A stretch of DNA of 64,000 nucleotides from Actinokineospora inagensis DSM 44258 (lineage in GTDB: Bacteria; Actinomycetota; Actinomycetes; Mycobacteriales; Pseudonocardiaceae): positions 118,574 through 182,573 of the forward strand of contig NZ_KI519516.1 in assembly GCF_000482865.1 (NCBI RefSeq). Direction: 5' to 3'. Positions within the stretch are counted from its first letter, which is position 1. Each line of letters opens with the position of its first letter. Shown here piece after piece: positions 1-10,824 of this stretch. The translations under genes were made by a program, and so were the position numbers. Under the pieces are notes generated by a model. The model saw nothing but the letters and a program-made list of their open reading frames with translations, was not told where the DNA came from and made no database searches.

Positions 1-419
1 GTCGGTCGTGCCGACCGGCGGCAACGTCAACGACCGCACCCAACTCACCCGGGTCATGGCCGGCATCACGTTCCGACGACCGGGTCCGGGCCGCCCGGCG
101 ACCAGACCGGGCCGCGTCCTCGCCGACAAGGGCCACTCCACCAAGGCCATCCGCGACCACCTGCGCCGACGAGGCACCCCGGCCACCATCCCGGAACGCC
201 GCGACCAACAAGACAACCGCAAACGCAAAGGCCGCGCCGGCGGACGACCACCGGCCTTCGACCGCACCGCCTACACACGCCGCAACGTGGTCGAACGCTG
301 CTTCAACCGACTCAAACAGTTCCGCGCCATCGCCACCCGCTTCGACAAGACCGCCACCTCCCACCGAGGCATGATCGACCTGGCCACCCTCACGATCTGG
401 CTTTGAGGACAGGCCCTAG
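1..419 (+). mobile_element. Right end of an IS5-type insertion sequence
   Basis: This is the transposase end plus the few bases after its stop codon. The element probably ends near 415-419, where a CTAG tetranucleotide follows; CTAG-like targets are common for this IS group. The left terminal repeat is outside the window, so the boundary is inferred and not proven. Confidence 0.4.
2..406 (+). CDS. IS5-family transposase, C-terminal part (cut by window edge)
   Basis: The reading frame is open at the left edge and ends in TGA at 404-406, so only the last ~134 residues are visible. The sequence has the C-terminal half of an IS5-type DDE transposase: an Asp in VLADKGH (second catalytic Asp of the family), a basic stretch with IPERRDQ, and NVVERCFNRLKQFR, which carries the catalytic Glu and the conserved arginine helix. 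The enzyme would cut and join the ends of its own element. Whether the N-terminal half is intact cannot be judged. It lies about 190 bp beyond the 3' end of the prepilin peptidase gene, at the edge of a conserved housekeeping operon. Confidence 0.85.
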   Translation, partial: SVVPTGGNVNDRTQLTRVMAGITFRRPGPGRPATRPGRVLADKGHSTKAIRDHLRRRGTPATIPERRDQQDNRKRKGRAGGRPPAFDRTAYTRRNVVERCFNRLKQFRAIATRFDKTATSHRGMIDLATLTIWL

Positions 420-592
420 TGGATGAGGGGGCATTGGGCGAGTGGGCACTGGGCACGGGCGAGCCCCTTGGGGAGAGAAGGGCACGGCGGGACTTGATAA
501 GCGGGCCGACTTACTGGGGGCGGAGACGGCTCGATGGGCAGGCGGGACTTGGTGGGTGGTGGGCATCGGTGGGCTCCTTGAGGGGTGCGGGG

Positions 593-1033
593 CTATAGAG
601 GGGTGAGGGAGAGAGCGAGGGTGGCGGTGAGGAGGCCGGGGGCGTGGGGGATGCGGGTGCGCCAGGTGGGGTTGCGGGTGAGGCACAGGGCGAGGGTGAT
701 GCAGGAGGCGATGAGGGGAGCTAGGAGCAGGGCTAAGGGGCCCGCGGTGCCCAGGTAGAGGCCGAGGGTTGGGGAGAGTTTGATGTCGCCCCAACCGATG
801 GCGGGTGGGTGGATGGTGCGCACCAAAAGATGGAATGAGGTGAGGGCGCAGGCGCCCAGGAGGGCAGCGGGGAGGGTGTGGATGAGGAGGGCCAGTGCGA
901 TGGGGAAGCTGGGCAGGGTGAGGACGTTGGGGAGTCTGGAGGTGCGCAGGTCGATGATGGCGAGCGGCACTGCCAGGAGGGCGAGGAATAGCACGGGCAG
1001 AAGTGTTGGCGGGGAAGCGGATGCGATGGTCAT
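593..1033 (-). CDS. Small A24-type prepilin peptidase
   Basis: This 146-residue, almost wholly hydrophobic protein has the two aspartate motifs of type IV prepilin peptidases (peptidase A24): an Asp in AIIDLRTSRLPN near residue 27 and another in GWGDIKLSP near residue 80. Such aspartyl proteases cut the leader of type IV pilin-like precursors at the inner membrane. It lacks the N-terminal methyltransferase/zinc domain of full PilD, so it resembles the short TadV/CpaA form. The start ATG at 1033 follows AAGGAGCC. It is the most distal gene of the alaS-mltG-aroE direction, 102 bp after aroE. No pilin genes are visible, so its substrate is unknown. Confidence 0.8.
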   Translation of the reverse strand: MTIASASPPTLLPVLFLALLAVPLAIIDLRTSRLPNVLTLPSFPIALALLIHTLPAALLGACALTSFHLLVRTIHPPAIGWGDIKLSPTLGLYLGTAGPLALLLAPLIASCITLALCLTRNPTWRTRIPHAPGLLTATLALSLTPL

Positions 1034-1135
1034 GGCGGCTCCTTTCGGTACCTCCCAAGGTAAGGGCGGGAGGGCACGAGGGGCAGTCGCTCGATACGGT
1101 GGGGATGGGGAGTTGACAGGAAAGCGAAACCCTGC

Positions 1136-1978
1136 TTAGAGCGGCAGCGGCAGGATTCCGCCGGTGGCTGCGAAAAGGGCGTCGCGCATGGCGTGGCGGG
1201 GGGCCGGGTGGCCGGTGAAGCGGGTGACCTGGCCGAAAGCCTGGTGCAGCAACATGTCCAGGCCGGTGGCAACGGCTCCGCCCGCGGCAGAAACCGCCTC
1301 GGCGAGGGGAGTGGGCCACGGGTGGTAGATCACGTCGAGGAGGTGGGCGGCACTGGCCAAAGTGGACACCAGTGGAGCGGTGGCCGCAGGCGGGACGGTG
1401 GAGACGACGACCGAAGTCGTGGCTATGGCGGCGAAATCGGTGTCGGCCCAGCGGTGGACGGTGAGGGGGAGGCCCAATCGAGACGCGCAGGAGATGGCTT
1501 CGGTGGCGCGGGTGGGGTCGCGGACGACGACAGAGGCTGAGGTGATGCCCAGGTCGACGAAGGCGGCCAAGGCGGCGCACGCGGTGCCACCCGCACCGAG
1601 TACGGCCCCGGTGGATCCGTTGGCGAAGCCGGAAGACCGCAACGCGCCCACTACTCCGTCGACGTCTGTGCAGTCGGCGTGCCAACCGGATGCGGTGCGG
1701 ACAAGAGTGTTGGCGGCGCCGACGGCGATGGCGCGGTTGGTGGCGCTGGAGGCGTAAGACAACGCGGCGCGCTTACCGGGCATGGTGACTGACAGGCCAA
1801 CCCACTCAGGTCCTAGCGAGGACACTAGGCCGGGCAACTCCGCGTCCGTGCACTCGATGCGCGTGTACTCCCACGGCAAACCCAAAGCGGCGTAAGCGGC
1901 TCCGTGTAGGACCGGGGACAACGAGTGCTCGACGGGTGAACCGAGGACGGCTGCCCGTCGGTGGTCAGTAAGCGCCAT
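1136..1978 (-). CDS. aroE: Shikimate dehydrogenase
   Basis: The protein reduces 3-dehydroshikimate to shikimate with NADPH in the chorismate pathway. It is 280 residues, normal for AroE. The shikimate-binding Ser-x-Ser appears in VEHSLSPVLHG, the catalytic Lys in LSVTMPGK, the Asn in GAANTLV, the catalytic Asp in DCTDVDG, the NADP glycine loop in GAGGTA, and the C-terminal Gln in LLHQAFGQV. I chose the ATG at 1978. It overlaps the 3' end of mltG by 14 bp, and the residues before it are not AroE-like. The gene belongs to the overlapping alaS-ruvX-mltG-aroE operon and should be translationally coupled. Confidence 0.93.
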   Translation of the reverse strand: MALTDHRRAAVLGSPVEHSLSPVLHGAAYAALGLPWEYTRIECTDAELPGLVSSLGPEWVGLSVTMPGKRAALSYASSATNRAIAVGAANTLVRTASGWHADCTDVDGVVGALRSSGFANGSTGAVLGAGGTACAALAAFVDLGITSASVVVRDPTRATEAISCASRLGLPLTVHRWADTDFAAIATTSVVVSTVPPAATAPLVSTLASAAHLLDVIYHPWPTPLAEAVSAAGGAVATGLDMLLHQAFGQVTRFTGHPAPRHAMRDALFAATGGILPLPL

Positions 1979-3149
1979 TCCGTCCGGCCAGCGCGATGTT
2001 GGCGTTGTGTTCCTCAAGCGTGTTCGCGAAGCAGGAGGTGCCGTCCTTCTGGCAGCGCACGAAGAACAGCCACGTGCCGTCGGCGGGCTTCGCGGCGGCT
2101 TCGATGGCCTCTCGGGAGACGGAGGCGATCGGGGTGGGCGGCAGCCCCAGGTTGGCGTAGGTGTTGTACGGCCCCGCCTTGAGCCGGTCTTCGGGCTTCG
2201 TGCGGATCGCGGGGCGGTCGAGGACGTAGTTGACCGTGGAGTCGTATTCGAGCTTCATGGACTTCGCGAGCCGGTTGTAGGTGACTCGGGCGACCTTGGT
2301 GAAGTCGCCCGCGATGGCTTCGCGTTGGACCAGCGAGCCCATGACCAACACCTGGTACGGGGTGAAGCCGGTTGAATCGGCCAGGGCGGGCATACCGATG
2401 CTCTGCAGCCGCGCGGAGGAGTCGGCGATGAGACCCTTCAGCAGCTCCTCGGCCGTGGAGCCGGGTTTGACCTCGTAGACGTCCGGCATGATGATGCCTT
2501 CCAGGCGCCGCTTGGGCTCTGGGGACTTCGACGCGTCTGGCACCGCCCAGTCGGGGACGCCGAGAGCCGTAAGGTCGGCGGTTTCCACTACCTTGCGCAG
2601 GTCGTCAACGGCGACACAGGTGCTCTTACCGTTGAGCTGCGCGCAGGACGCCTTTGACAGCAGCGAGTACACGCCCGGCGTCACGGCGTTGCCGTTGACC
2701 ACGTCGTCGAACTGGGTGCCCGCCTTGATCTGCAGGTTCCCCACGCGCGAAGTGGGGTTGACCATCTTGGCGACGGCGTCGGCTCCCGAGACCTTGGTGC
2801 GCATCACGTAGTAGCCCGGTTGCACTGACCGGATTTTCGACTCGGACTCGGCGGCGTCGACGAACGCGCGCGAGCTGGCCACCACGTCGGCGTCCTTGAG
2901 GTGGTTGGCGATGGTGCCGGTGGTGTCGCCGGGCTGGACCTCGAAGACGACGTCGGACTCCCCCGCGCCCGAGTAGTCGTCGTACCCGCCGATGCCCGCG
3001 ATGGTGCGCAACCCGTACCAGACGCCCCCGGCGAGGATGGCCAGGACGATGGCACCGATGACGATGAGCCGGACGCGCCTCTTACTGCGTGACTTGCGCC
3101 TACCGGTGTCTTCTTCCTGCTCCTCGAACAGGTCGAGTTCGTCGCTCAT
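1965..3149 (-). CDS. mltG: Endolytic murein transglycosylase MltG
   Basis: MltG (YceG family) cuts nascent peptidoglycan strands at the membrane and sets glycan length. The 394-residue protein has an acidic, charged cytoplasmic N-terminus, one membrane segment at about residues 27-47 ([19 protein letters not shown]), a LysM-like stretch, and the catalytic domain with Glu in LVQREAI and the signature [14 protein letters not shown]. The ATG at 3149 overlaps the ruvX stop codon in an ATGA tetranucleotide, which fixes the start and implies translational coupling. Two cysteines in the ectodomain ([10 protein letters not shown]) and two near the end (CQKDGTSC) may form disulfides. Confidence 0.93.
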   Translation of the reverse strand: MSDELDLFEEQEEDTGRRKSRSKRRVRLIVIGAIVLAILAGGVWYGLRTIAGIGGYDDYSGAGESDVVFEVQPGDTTGTIANHLKDADVVASSRAFVDAAESESKIRSVQPGYYVMRTKVSGADAVAKMVNPTSRVGNLQIKAGTQFDDVVNGNAVTPGVYSLLSKASCAQLNGKSTCVAVDDLRKVVETADLTALGVPDWAVPDASKSPEPKRRLEGIIMPDVYEVKPGSTAEELLKGLIADSSARLQSIGMPALADSTGFTPYQVLVMGSLVQREAIAGDFTKVARVTYNRLAKSMKLEYDSTVNYVLDRPAIRTKPEDRLKAGPYNTYANLGLPPTPIASVSREAIEAAAKPADGTWLFFVRCQKDGTSCFANTLEEHNANIALAGRNGAY

Positions 3150-3648
3150 GATTCCGCCTCCCGGGTTCGGGCGAGAGCCGCCGCGCGGGCGTCGAGCCAC
3201 GACTGCAGGATCTCGACCGCCGCGGCCTGGTCGACGACCGCGCGCTGCCGTTTGCCCTTCACGCCGCGGTCGCTGAGCATCCGGGACGCGGACACCGTGG
3301 TCAACCGTTCGTCGGTGAGCCGGACGGGAACCGGGGAGATCCGGGTGGCGAGCGCGACGGCGTAGGCGTGCGCGGCCTCGGCGGCGGCGCCGTGTCGCGC
3401 GGCGAGCGTCCTCGGCAAACCCACCACCACCTCGACCACCTCGTACTCGGCGACGATCTCGGTGAGCCGGTCGATGTCGCTGCCCGACCGCTCGTCGCGG
3501 GACAGCGTAACCAGCGGAGAGGCGAGGATGGGAGTCGGATCGCTCACGGCGACGCCGACCCGGACGGAGCCGACGTCAACGCCGAGGCGGCGGCCCCGCC
3601 CCGGGTCGTCGGTCCCGGGGCGGTCCGGCCTGGGTTGCCCGGCCGGGC

Positions 3649-3652
<4 letters not shown>
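3146..3652 (-). CDS. ruvX: RuvX/YqgF Holliday-junction resolvase-like protein
   Basis: This RNase H-fold protein of 168 residues belongs to the YqgF/RuvX family, implicated in pre-16S rRNA 5' maturation and in Holliday-junction cutting. The first metal-binding Asp is in [15 protein letters not shown], followed by [16 protein letters not shown] and the terminal Asp in [11 protein letters not shown]. An N-terminal Pro/Arg-rich extension of about 20 residues precedes the domain, as in other actinobacteria. It sits between alaS and mltG with ATGA overlaps on both sides, the standard actinobacterial order. Confidence 0.92.
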
Positions 3653-6312
<2,660 letters not shown>

Positions 6313-6370
6313 TGGAGGTCCTCGGGTGGTCTGGTGGACGGCGGGCCGAGACGGCGAACGGCGGAACGGG

Positions 6371-6637
6371 TCAGCCGTTCGCCCGGCGTGCTCGCACGCC
6401 GGGGGTGACCCCGGAGCGGCGCTCGACGGTGTCGGCCAGTTCCTCCTCGCGCTCGACCATGCCCGCGCGGACGTCGGCGCCGAACGAGCCGATGGCACCC
6501 GCCAGCTCGTGCACGGCGTCGCCGAGGTTCTCCGCGATGCCCGCGGGCGTGATGGCGTGCGCGGTCTGCTTGACCTTGCGGCTGAGGGCTATCCCGGCGG
6601 CGATGCCCACGCCGAGCCAGAACACCCGGCGGATCAC
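6371..6637 (-). CDS. DUF6167 family small membrane protein
   Basis: This 88-residue protein has a short hydrophobic N-terminus ([13 protein letters not shown]) followed by a charged helical tail. It matches the DUF6167 family, found in actinobacteria between a DUF948 gene and alaS. The start codon overlaps the DUF948 stop by four bases. Function is unknown; genomic position is the main support for the family call. Confidence 0.8.
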   Translation of the reverse strand: MIRRVFWLGVGIAAGIALSRKVKQTAHAITPAGIAENLGDAVHELAGAIGSFGADVRAGMVEREEELADTVERRSGVTPGVRARRANG

Positions 6638-7053
6638 GACTTCGCCCCGCGGCGCAGACGGCGCTTACCGCCACGCGTGTGCTTGCCCTCTGGGTCGGCC
6701 TTAGCCTTGCGGCGAGCCCTGATGGCCTTGCTGACGCCGTAAGAGAGCGCAGCGGCCTTGACCAGCGGTCCACCCAGGGTGGCGGTGAACACCGAGGTCA
6801 ACGCCGAGACGTTGCCCGTGACGGCCTGAGCGTTCGCGGTGATCCCGTCGACCCGTTCGAGCTGGGTGTTGACGTGGCTGAGCGTGGTGTTGGCACCGAG
6901 GAACAGCGGGTCGCTGTTCTCGTGCGCCTTGCGGATGGCGATGGTGGCCTCGTCGAGCGTGCGGCCGAGCTTGGCCAGCACGATGCCCAGCAGCACAACC
7001 AGCAGTACGAACGCGCCTGCGGCCACCAGCGCGGCGATCTGCCCTGCTGTCAC
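6634..7053 (-). CDS. DUF948 domain protein
   Basis: This 139-residue protein has one N-terminal membrane segment (about residues 5-27), a coiled-coil-prone middle (LGRTLDEATIAIRKAHEN ... THVNTQLERVDGIT type heptads), and a very basic C-terminal tail (RARRKAKAD ... RRLRRGAKS). This is the DUF948 pattern. It is conserved upstream of alaS in actinobacteria. Function is unknown; it is probably membrane-anchored with a basic cytoplasmic tail. Confidence 0.85.
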   Translation of the reverse strand: MTAGQIAALVAAGAFVLLVVLLGIVLAKLGRTLDEATIAIRKAHENSDPLFLGANTTLSHVNTQLERVDGITANAQAVTGNVSALTSVFTATLGGPLVKAAALSYGVSKAIRARRKAKADPEGKHTRGGKRRLRRGAKS

Positions 7054-7154
7054 GAGCCCTCCTCATGGCCTGACCCCGGATTTGATCGGGGGCCAGGTTA
7101 CCGTGCCGGTACGCGTGCCAGTGTGCGTGGTCAGGGCGCCGGGGGGCGACTCGG

Positions 7155-8498
7155 TTATTCCCCTCGGATGACCCTTCGCAGCTTCGGCACGCGGTCGGCC
7201 AAGTGCCGCTCCGAACCGCGTTGCGTGGGCTCGTAGTAGTCGCGATCGCGCAGGTTGTCGGGCGGGTACTGCTGGGTGAGAACGCCCTCGGGTACGTCGT
7301 GCGGGTAGCGGTACCCGGTGGCGTTACCGAGCTTCTTGGCACCGGCGTAGTGGCCGTCGCGCAGGTGCGGTGGCACCAGGCCCGCTCCCCCGGCGCGGAC
7401 GTCGGCGAGTGCCGCGTCGATGGCGGTGCACACGGCGTTGGACTTGGGCGCGGTCGCGAGGTGGATGGTGGCCTGGGCGAGCGCGAGGCGGCCCTCGGGC
7501 ATGCCGATCAACTGGACGGCCGACGCGGCGGCGACGGCCGCCTGGAGAGCGGTGGGGTCGGCCAGGCCGATGTCCTCGCTGGCGTGGACGACGAGGCGGC
7601 GGGCGATGAAGCGGGGGTCCTCGCCCGCCTCGATCATCCGGGCGAGGTAGTGCAGGGCTGCGTCGACGTCGGAGCCCCGGATGGACTTGATGAAGGCGGA
7701 GATGACGTCGTAGTGCTGGTCGCCTTGGCGGTCGTAGCGGACGGCGGCCTTGTCGACGGTGGCCTCGACGGTGGGGAGGTCGATGGTGCCGTCGTTGGCG
7801 GATAGCGCGGAGTCGGCGGCGGCCTCGAGAGCGGTAAGAGCGCGGCGGGCGTCTCCGCCTGCGAGACGGACTATGTGCGCCTCGGCATCGTCTTCGAGGG
7901 TGACTGTGCCATTTAGCCCACGCTCATCGGCGACCGCGCGGCGCACCAGAGCCTCTATGTCCGTATCGGTAAGGGGCTGGAGTTGCAGGACGAGGGAACG
8001 AGAGAGAAGAGGCGATACGACGGAGAAGAACGGGTTCTCCGTGGTAGCGGCAACGAGAAGGACAATTCGGTCCTCCACGGCGCCGAGTAGGGCGTCCTGC
8101 TGAGTGCGGGAAAATCTGTGAACCTCGTCGATGAACAAGACGGTGGACTCACCGGAGTGCGTTAGCCGCCGCCGGGCCTCATCGATGACGGCACGCACTT
8201 CCTTAACGCCCGCCGACAGCGCGGACAATGCCACAAACCGGCGGCCGATTGCGGACGACACCAAGGTCGCCAGGGTGGTTTTCCCGGTTCCCGGCGGCCC
8301 GTAAAGAAGAATGGAAGCCGGTGCGGCACCCTCGACGAGGCGACGCAGCGGGGCGCCGGGGCCGAGGAGGTGGTCCTGGCCGAGGACCTCGTCGAGGGTG
8401 GCGGGACGCATCCGAACCGCCAACGGGGCGTTCGCCGCCGCCTTGCGGACCGCGCTGTCCGAGGCGGGGGCGCCGAAGAGGTCGAACTCCTGTTCCAC
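7155..8498 (-). CDS. rarA: Replication-associated recombination protein RarA (MgsA)
   Basis: This clamp-loader-like AAA+ ATPase acts at stalled replication forks. The 447-residue protein has Walker [14 protein letters not shown], Walker [10 protein letters not shown], sensor 1 AATTENPFF, and the C-terminal MgsA tetramerisation domain with the family motif [13 protein letters not shown] and [10 protein letters not shown] used the GTG at 8498 (MEQEFDLFG...) because the preceding residues are low-complexity and FDLFG is a typical N-terminal start. The gene lies 101 bp upstream of the DUF948 gene. In Mycobacterium tuberculosis the same block (rarA, alaS, ruvX, mltG, aroE) is present. Confidence 0.93.
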   Translation of the reverse strand: MEQEFDLFGAPASDSAVRKAAANAPLAVRMRPATLDEVLGQDHLLGPGAPLRRLVEGAAPASILLYGPPGTGKTTLATLVSSAIGRRFVALSALSAGVKEVRAVIDEARRRLTHSGESTVLFIDEVHRFSRTQQDALLGAVEDRIVLLVAATTENPFFSVVSPLLSRSLVLQLQPLTDTDIEALVRRAVADERGLNGTVTLEDDAEAHIVRLAGGDARRALTALEAAADSALSANDGTIDLPTVEATVDKAAVRYDRQGDQHYDVISAFIKSIRGSDVDAALHYLARMIEAGEDPRFIARRLVVHASEDIGLADPTALQAAVAAASAVQLIGMPEGRLALAQATIHLATAPKSNAVCTAIDAALADVRAGGAGLVPPHLRDGHYAGAKKLGNATGYRYPHDVPEGVLTQQYPPDNLRDRDYYEPTQRGSERHLADRVPKLRRVIRGE

Positions 8499-8517
8499 AG
8501 GGGCCGACGCTACCCGG

Positions 8518-8712
8518 TCAGGCGAGCGGGTCGAACCGCCCGCTCTTGGTCGTGGTGAGGAAGGTGGACCAGGTGGTGGGTACGAGAGAGAGGGCACCGG
8601 CCGGCCGGTTCTTGGTGTCCCTGACCCCGACCACGGTGCTGGTCAGGCGCACCTCGACACAGTTCTCCTCGGCCGCCGCGCTGCGACTGCTCTTGAACCA
8701 ACCGGTGTCCAT
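8518..8712 (-). CDS. DUF397 protein, copy 4 of the array
   Basis: This 64-residue protein begins [20 protein letters not shown] and contains [10 protein letters not shown] and TWSTFL, the hallmarks of DUF397. DUF397 proteins are small partners encoded beside XRE/DUF5753 regulators in actinomycetes, where pairs have been described as toxin-antitoxin-like or developmental switches. This copy has the longest C-terminal tail ([12 protein letters not shown]) of the four and ends 19 bp before the rarA start. Confidence 0.88.
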   Translation of the reverse strand: MDTGWFKSSRSAAAEENCVEVRLTSTVVGVRDTKNRPAGALSLVPTTWSTFLTTTKSGRFDPLA

Positions 8713-8723
8713 CGCCGCTCCTC

Positions 8724-8900
8724 CTAGCTGCTCTTGACTCCTTCGACCAGCGAACTCCACGTTGACGGGGTGACGCTCAGCACGCCGGCCCCACGGTTCT
8801 TGGTGTCCCGAACCCGCACGACGGTGTGGGTCAGGCGCACCTCAACGCAGTTAGCCTCGGCAGCGGCGCTCCGGCTGCTCTTGAACCAACCGGTGTCCAT
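8724..8900 (-). CDS. DUF397 protein, copy 3 of the array
   Basis: At 58 residues, it is nearly identical at the N-terminus to the copy at 8518 ([20 protein letters not shown]), with VRDTKNRGAGVLSVTP and TWSSLV. The ATG at 8900 follows AGGAGCG. The near-identity of the first 20 residues with the neighbouring copy points to recent tandem duplication. Confidence 0.88.
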   Translation of the reverse strand: MDTGWFKSSRSAAAEANCVEVRLTHTVVRVRDTKNRGAGVLSVTPSTWSSLVEGVKSS

Positions 8901-8908
8901 CGCTCCTC

Positions 8909-9085
8909 CTAGCCGCTCTTGATATCCGTGACCAACGCACTCCACGTCGCCGGGGCGACGCGCAACACGCCAGCCGCGCGGTTCTTCGTGTCCCGAACCC
9001 GCACGTCGGTGTCGGTCAGGCGCACCTCAACGCAGGTCTCGTCGGCCGCGCCGCTGCGGCTGCACTTGAACCAACCGGTGTCCAT
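8909..9085 (-). CDS. DUF397 protein, copy 2 of the array
   Basis: This short gene of 58 codons plus stop starts at ATG 9085 and ends with TAG at 8909. I translated it by hand: it begins MDTGWFKCSRSGAADETCVE and contains VRVRDTKNRAAGVLRVAP and TWSALVTDIKSG. It is the only copy with Cys where the others have Ser in the WFKSSRS motif. Confidence 0.87.
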   Translation of the reverse strand: MDTGWFKCSRSGAADETCVEVRLTDTDVRVRDTKNRAAGVLRVAPATWSALVTDIKSG

Positions 9086-9093
9086 CTCGCCCC

Positions 9094-9285
9094 TTAGTTC
9101 ATCTTGATGTCAGTGACCAACGCACTCCACGTTGCCGGGGCGACGCTCAGCACGCCAGACGTGCGGTTCTTCGTGTCCCGAACCCGCACAATGGTGTCGG
9201 TCAGGCGCACCTCAACGCAGGTCTCATTGGCTGCGCCGCTGTAGCTGCTCTTGAACCAACCCGTGTCCCGGACCTGGGCACCCAT
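9094..9285 (-). CDS. DUF397 protein, copy 1 of the array
   Basis: This 63-residue copy is closest to the regulator and starts only 5 bp after the XRE stop codon. It has a slightly longer N-terminus ([20 protein letters not shown]) and the shared VRDTKNRTSGVLSVAP and TWSALVTDIKMN. By analogy with other actinomycete pairs this is the probable cognate partner of the XRE regulator; the other three would be paralogues. Confidence 0.88.
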   Translation of the reverse strand: MGAQVRDTGWFKSSYSGAANETCVEVRLTDTIVRVRDTKNRTSGVLSVAPATWSALVTDIKMN

Positions 9286-9290
9286 GCGTA

Positions 9291-10154
9291 CTACTCCTTC
9301 GCGATTTGCTGGATCAACCGGCGGGACTCTTCCCGGCTCAATGCCGTCTCCCACAACCGGTAGAACGCACGCAGCATAGCCGTGGTCTCAGGTTCCCCGT
9401 CGTAATAAGTTGACGGACCGAGAACGGGTGACGAGTAGCCGATTGGTGCCCCACGCTCACCGAAGCCGAGGATGGTCAACCCGTAGCCACGCAGCGGATT
9501 GCCATATGCGTCTGCGCGCATGACACGGATGTTGAGATCGGGCAGTTTGTCAAGCAAGCCCAGCAGGTGGTTCAACTGTTCACGCATGATCTCAGGGGCG
9601 CCCATGTTGGCCCGAAGAGCGTCCTCGGTCACCACGAACCGCATGATGCGTCGGTCGCCGTCACGAAGAATCCGCGCTTGGCGATCCGTGCGGTACACCC
9701 ACCGGTCTTCGCCTTGGGCATCTGCGGCTGCCCACCAGATGCCCTCAGCCTCCGCGAACAGCGCCTGAAGGTAGCCCGGCGACTGCAGGAGCCCGGGGAT
9801 AACACCTGTGTCGTAAACGTTGATCTCGACCGCGCTGGCTTCCAGATCAGCGAACCGCCGATAAGCATCAGGCAAATTGTCTACATGGATTCGTCGTTGC
9901 TGTCGACGACGGGCCTGAGCGCCTAGCTCCAGGGCTGTTGCTCGCTCATCACCGACGACACTGTAGTAGTCGAGGAGCTTTTCGAGATCCTCTTGGCTGG
10001 CTGTGGCGGTTCCGTCTTCCAACTGGACGACCCGTGAGCGGACCTTGCCCAGGGCGTCGGCGGCCGACTGCTGGGTCTTACCCGCGTGCTCCCGCAACCG
10101 GCGGAGTACCAAGCCGAGTTGCCTGCGTTCGAATGTAGGCCGTGCGTGGCCCAT
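9291..10154 (-). CDS. XRE-family regulator with DUF5753 (Scr1/WhiJ-like)
   Basis: This 287-residue protein has an N-terminal helix-turn-helix at about residues 12-70 (LGLVLRRLREHAGKTQQSAADALG ... RVVQLEDG) and a long C-terminal DUF5753 domain with the typical YDTGVIPGLLQSPGYLQALF and RQARIL motifs. Proteins of this class bind their own promoter and pair with DUF397 proteins. The ATG at 10154 was chosen because upstream translation is unrelated. The gene is divergent from the small gene at 10276 over a 121-bp intergenic region, the likely operator. The four DUF397 genes follow directly, suggesting one transcript. Confidence 0.9.
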   Translation of the reverse strand: MGHARPTFERRQLGLVLRRLREHAGKTQQSAADALGKVRSRVVQLEDGTATASQEDLEKLLDYYSVVGDERATALELGAQARRRQQRRIHVDNLPDAYRRFADLEASAVEINVYDTGVIPGLLQSPGYLQALFAEAEGIWWAAADAQGEDRWVYRTDRQARILRDGDRRIMRFVVTEDALRANMGAPEIMREQLNHLLGLLDKLPDLNIRVMRADAYGNPLRGYGLTILGFGERGAPIGYSSPVLGPSTYYDGEPETTAMLRAFYRLWETALSREESRRLIQQIAKE

Positions 10155-10275
10155 TGCCCACTCCCCTGGTTCACCCGATCGTGCGTCTACCGTAAGCCCG
10201 ACAGTCTCCCTATCGTTCAGCATGACAGTCGGGCTTGAGACCCGAGCGGCACGCAGAACCGGAGACGGCAACCCC

Positions 10276-10485
10276 ATGGCACTTTTCACCCAACCAGGTG
10301 TGTCCGTCGAGACCTGGGTCGACCTGGCGCACGACGTCCCGATGCGGATGGACGCGTCCGGGGTCGACCAGGCCACCCTCCACTTCGGACAGGGCGACGA
10401 GTACAGCATGACCATGAACCGGGCCAACCTCACCCAGTTGGTGGACCTCGCCACCCAGGCCATCGCCGCGCTGGACGCGGCTTGA
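10276..10485 (+). CDS. Small protein of unknown function, divergent from the XRE regulator
   Basis: This 69-residue acidic protein (MALFTQPGVSVETWVDLAHD ...) has no membrane segment and no recognised motif. It has a good GGAGA ribosome-binding site ahead of ATG 10276, GC-rich third positions, and a clean hairpin terminator just after its stop, all consistent with a real gene. Its position opposite an XRE/DUF397 array suggests it may be under the same regulator; its role is unknown. Confidence 0.7.
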   Translation: MALFTQPGVSVETWVDLAHDVPMRMDASGVDQATLHFGQGDEYSMTMNRANLTQLVDLATQAIAALDAA

Positions 10486-10493
10486 CCCCGGCG

Positions 10494-10525
10494 GGGCCGT
10501 GACCAGTAGCCCCTGGCCACGGCCC
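10494..10525 (+). terminator. Hairpin terminator after the small gene
   Basis: Inverted arms GGGCCGTG (10494-10501) and CACGGCCC (10518-10525), with an inner CCAG/CTGG pair and a six-base loop, start 9 bp after the stop codon. There is no long U run. Confidence 0.6.
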
Positions 10526-10824
10526 GGCCGAAACTATCAGCAACCCCGAATGCGGTGAACCCAACCCCTCGAGCCGTCCCGGGTGACCACGTCAGTGACT
10601 TGTGATGCACAGCCGTGACCAGTGCGGGGTGCCGCAAATGGCAGCCGGGTCGGTGTTCGGCGATCGACGGGGGACGTCAGCGAGGGGTGGTGGCGGGAAA
10701 GCGCGACGGACAAAGCGTGACCGGGGGCTGGGGTCGGACAACACGGGGTAAACATCGCTCGACGGGGCGTCGGGGAAGGGGCGGGCGCCGCTAGCGTGGC
10801 GGCACTTCGGCATGCGGAGGGGTC
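10526..10824. other. Intergenic region, no gene recognised
   Basis: About 300 bp lie between the small-gene terminator and the PstS-like gene. Neither strand shows a convincing coding frame. A GGAGG-type ribosome-binding site (near 10815-10820) at the right end serves the next gene. Nothing else stands out. Confidence 0.5.
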
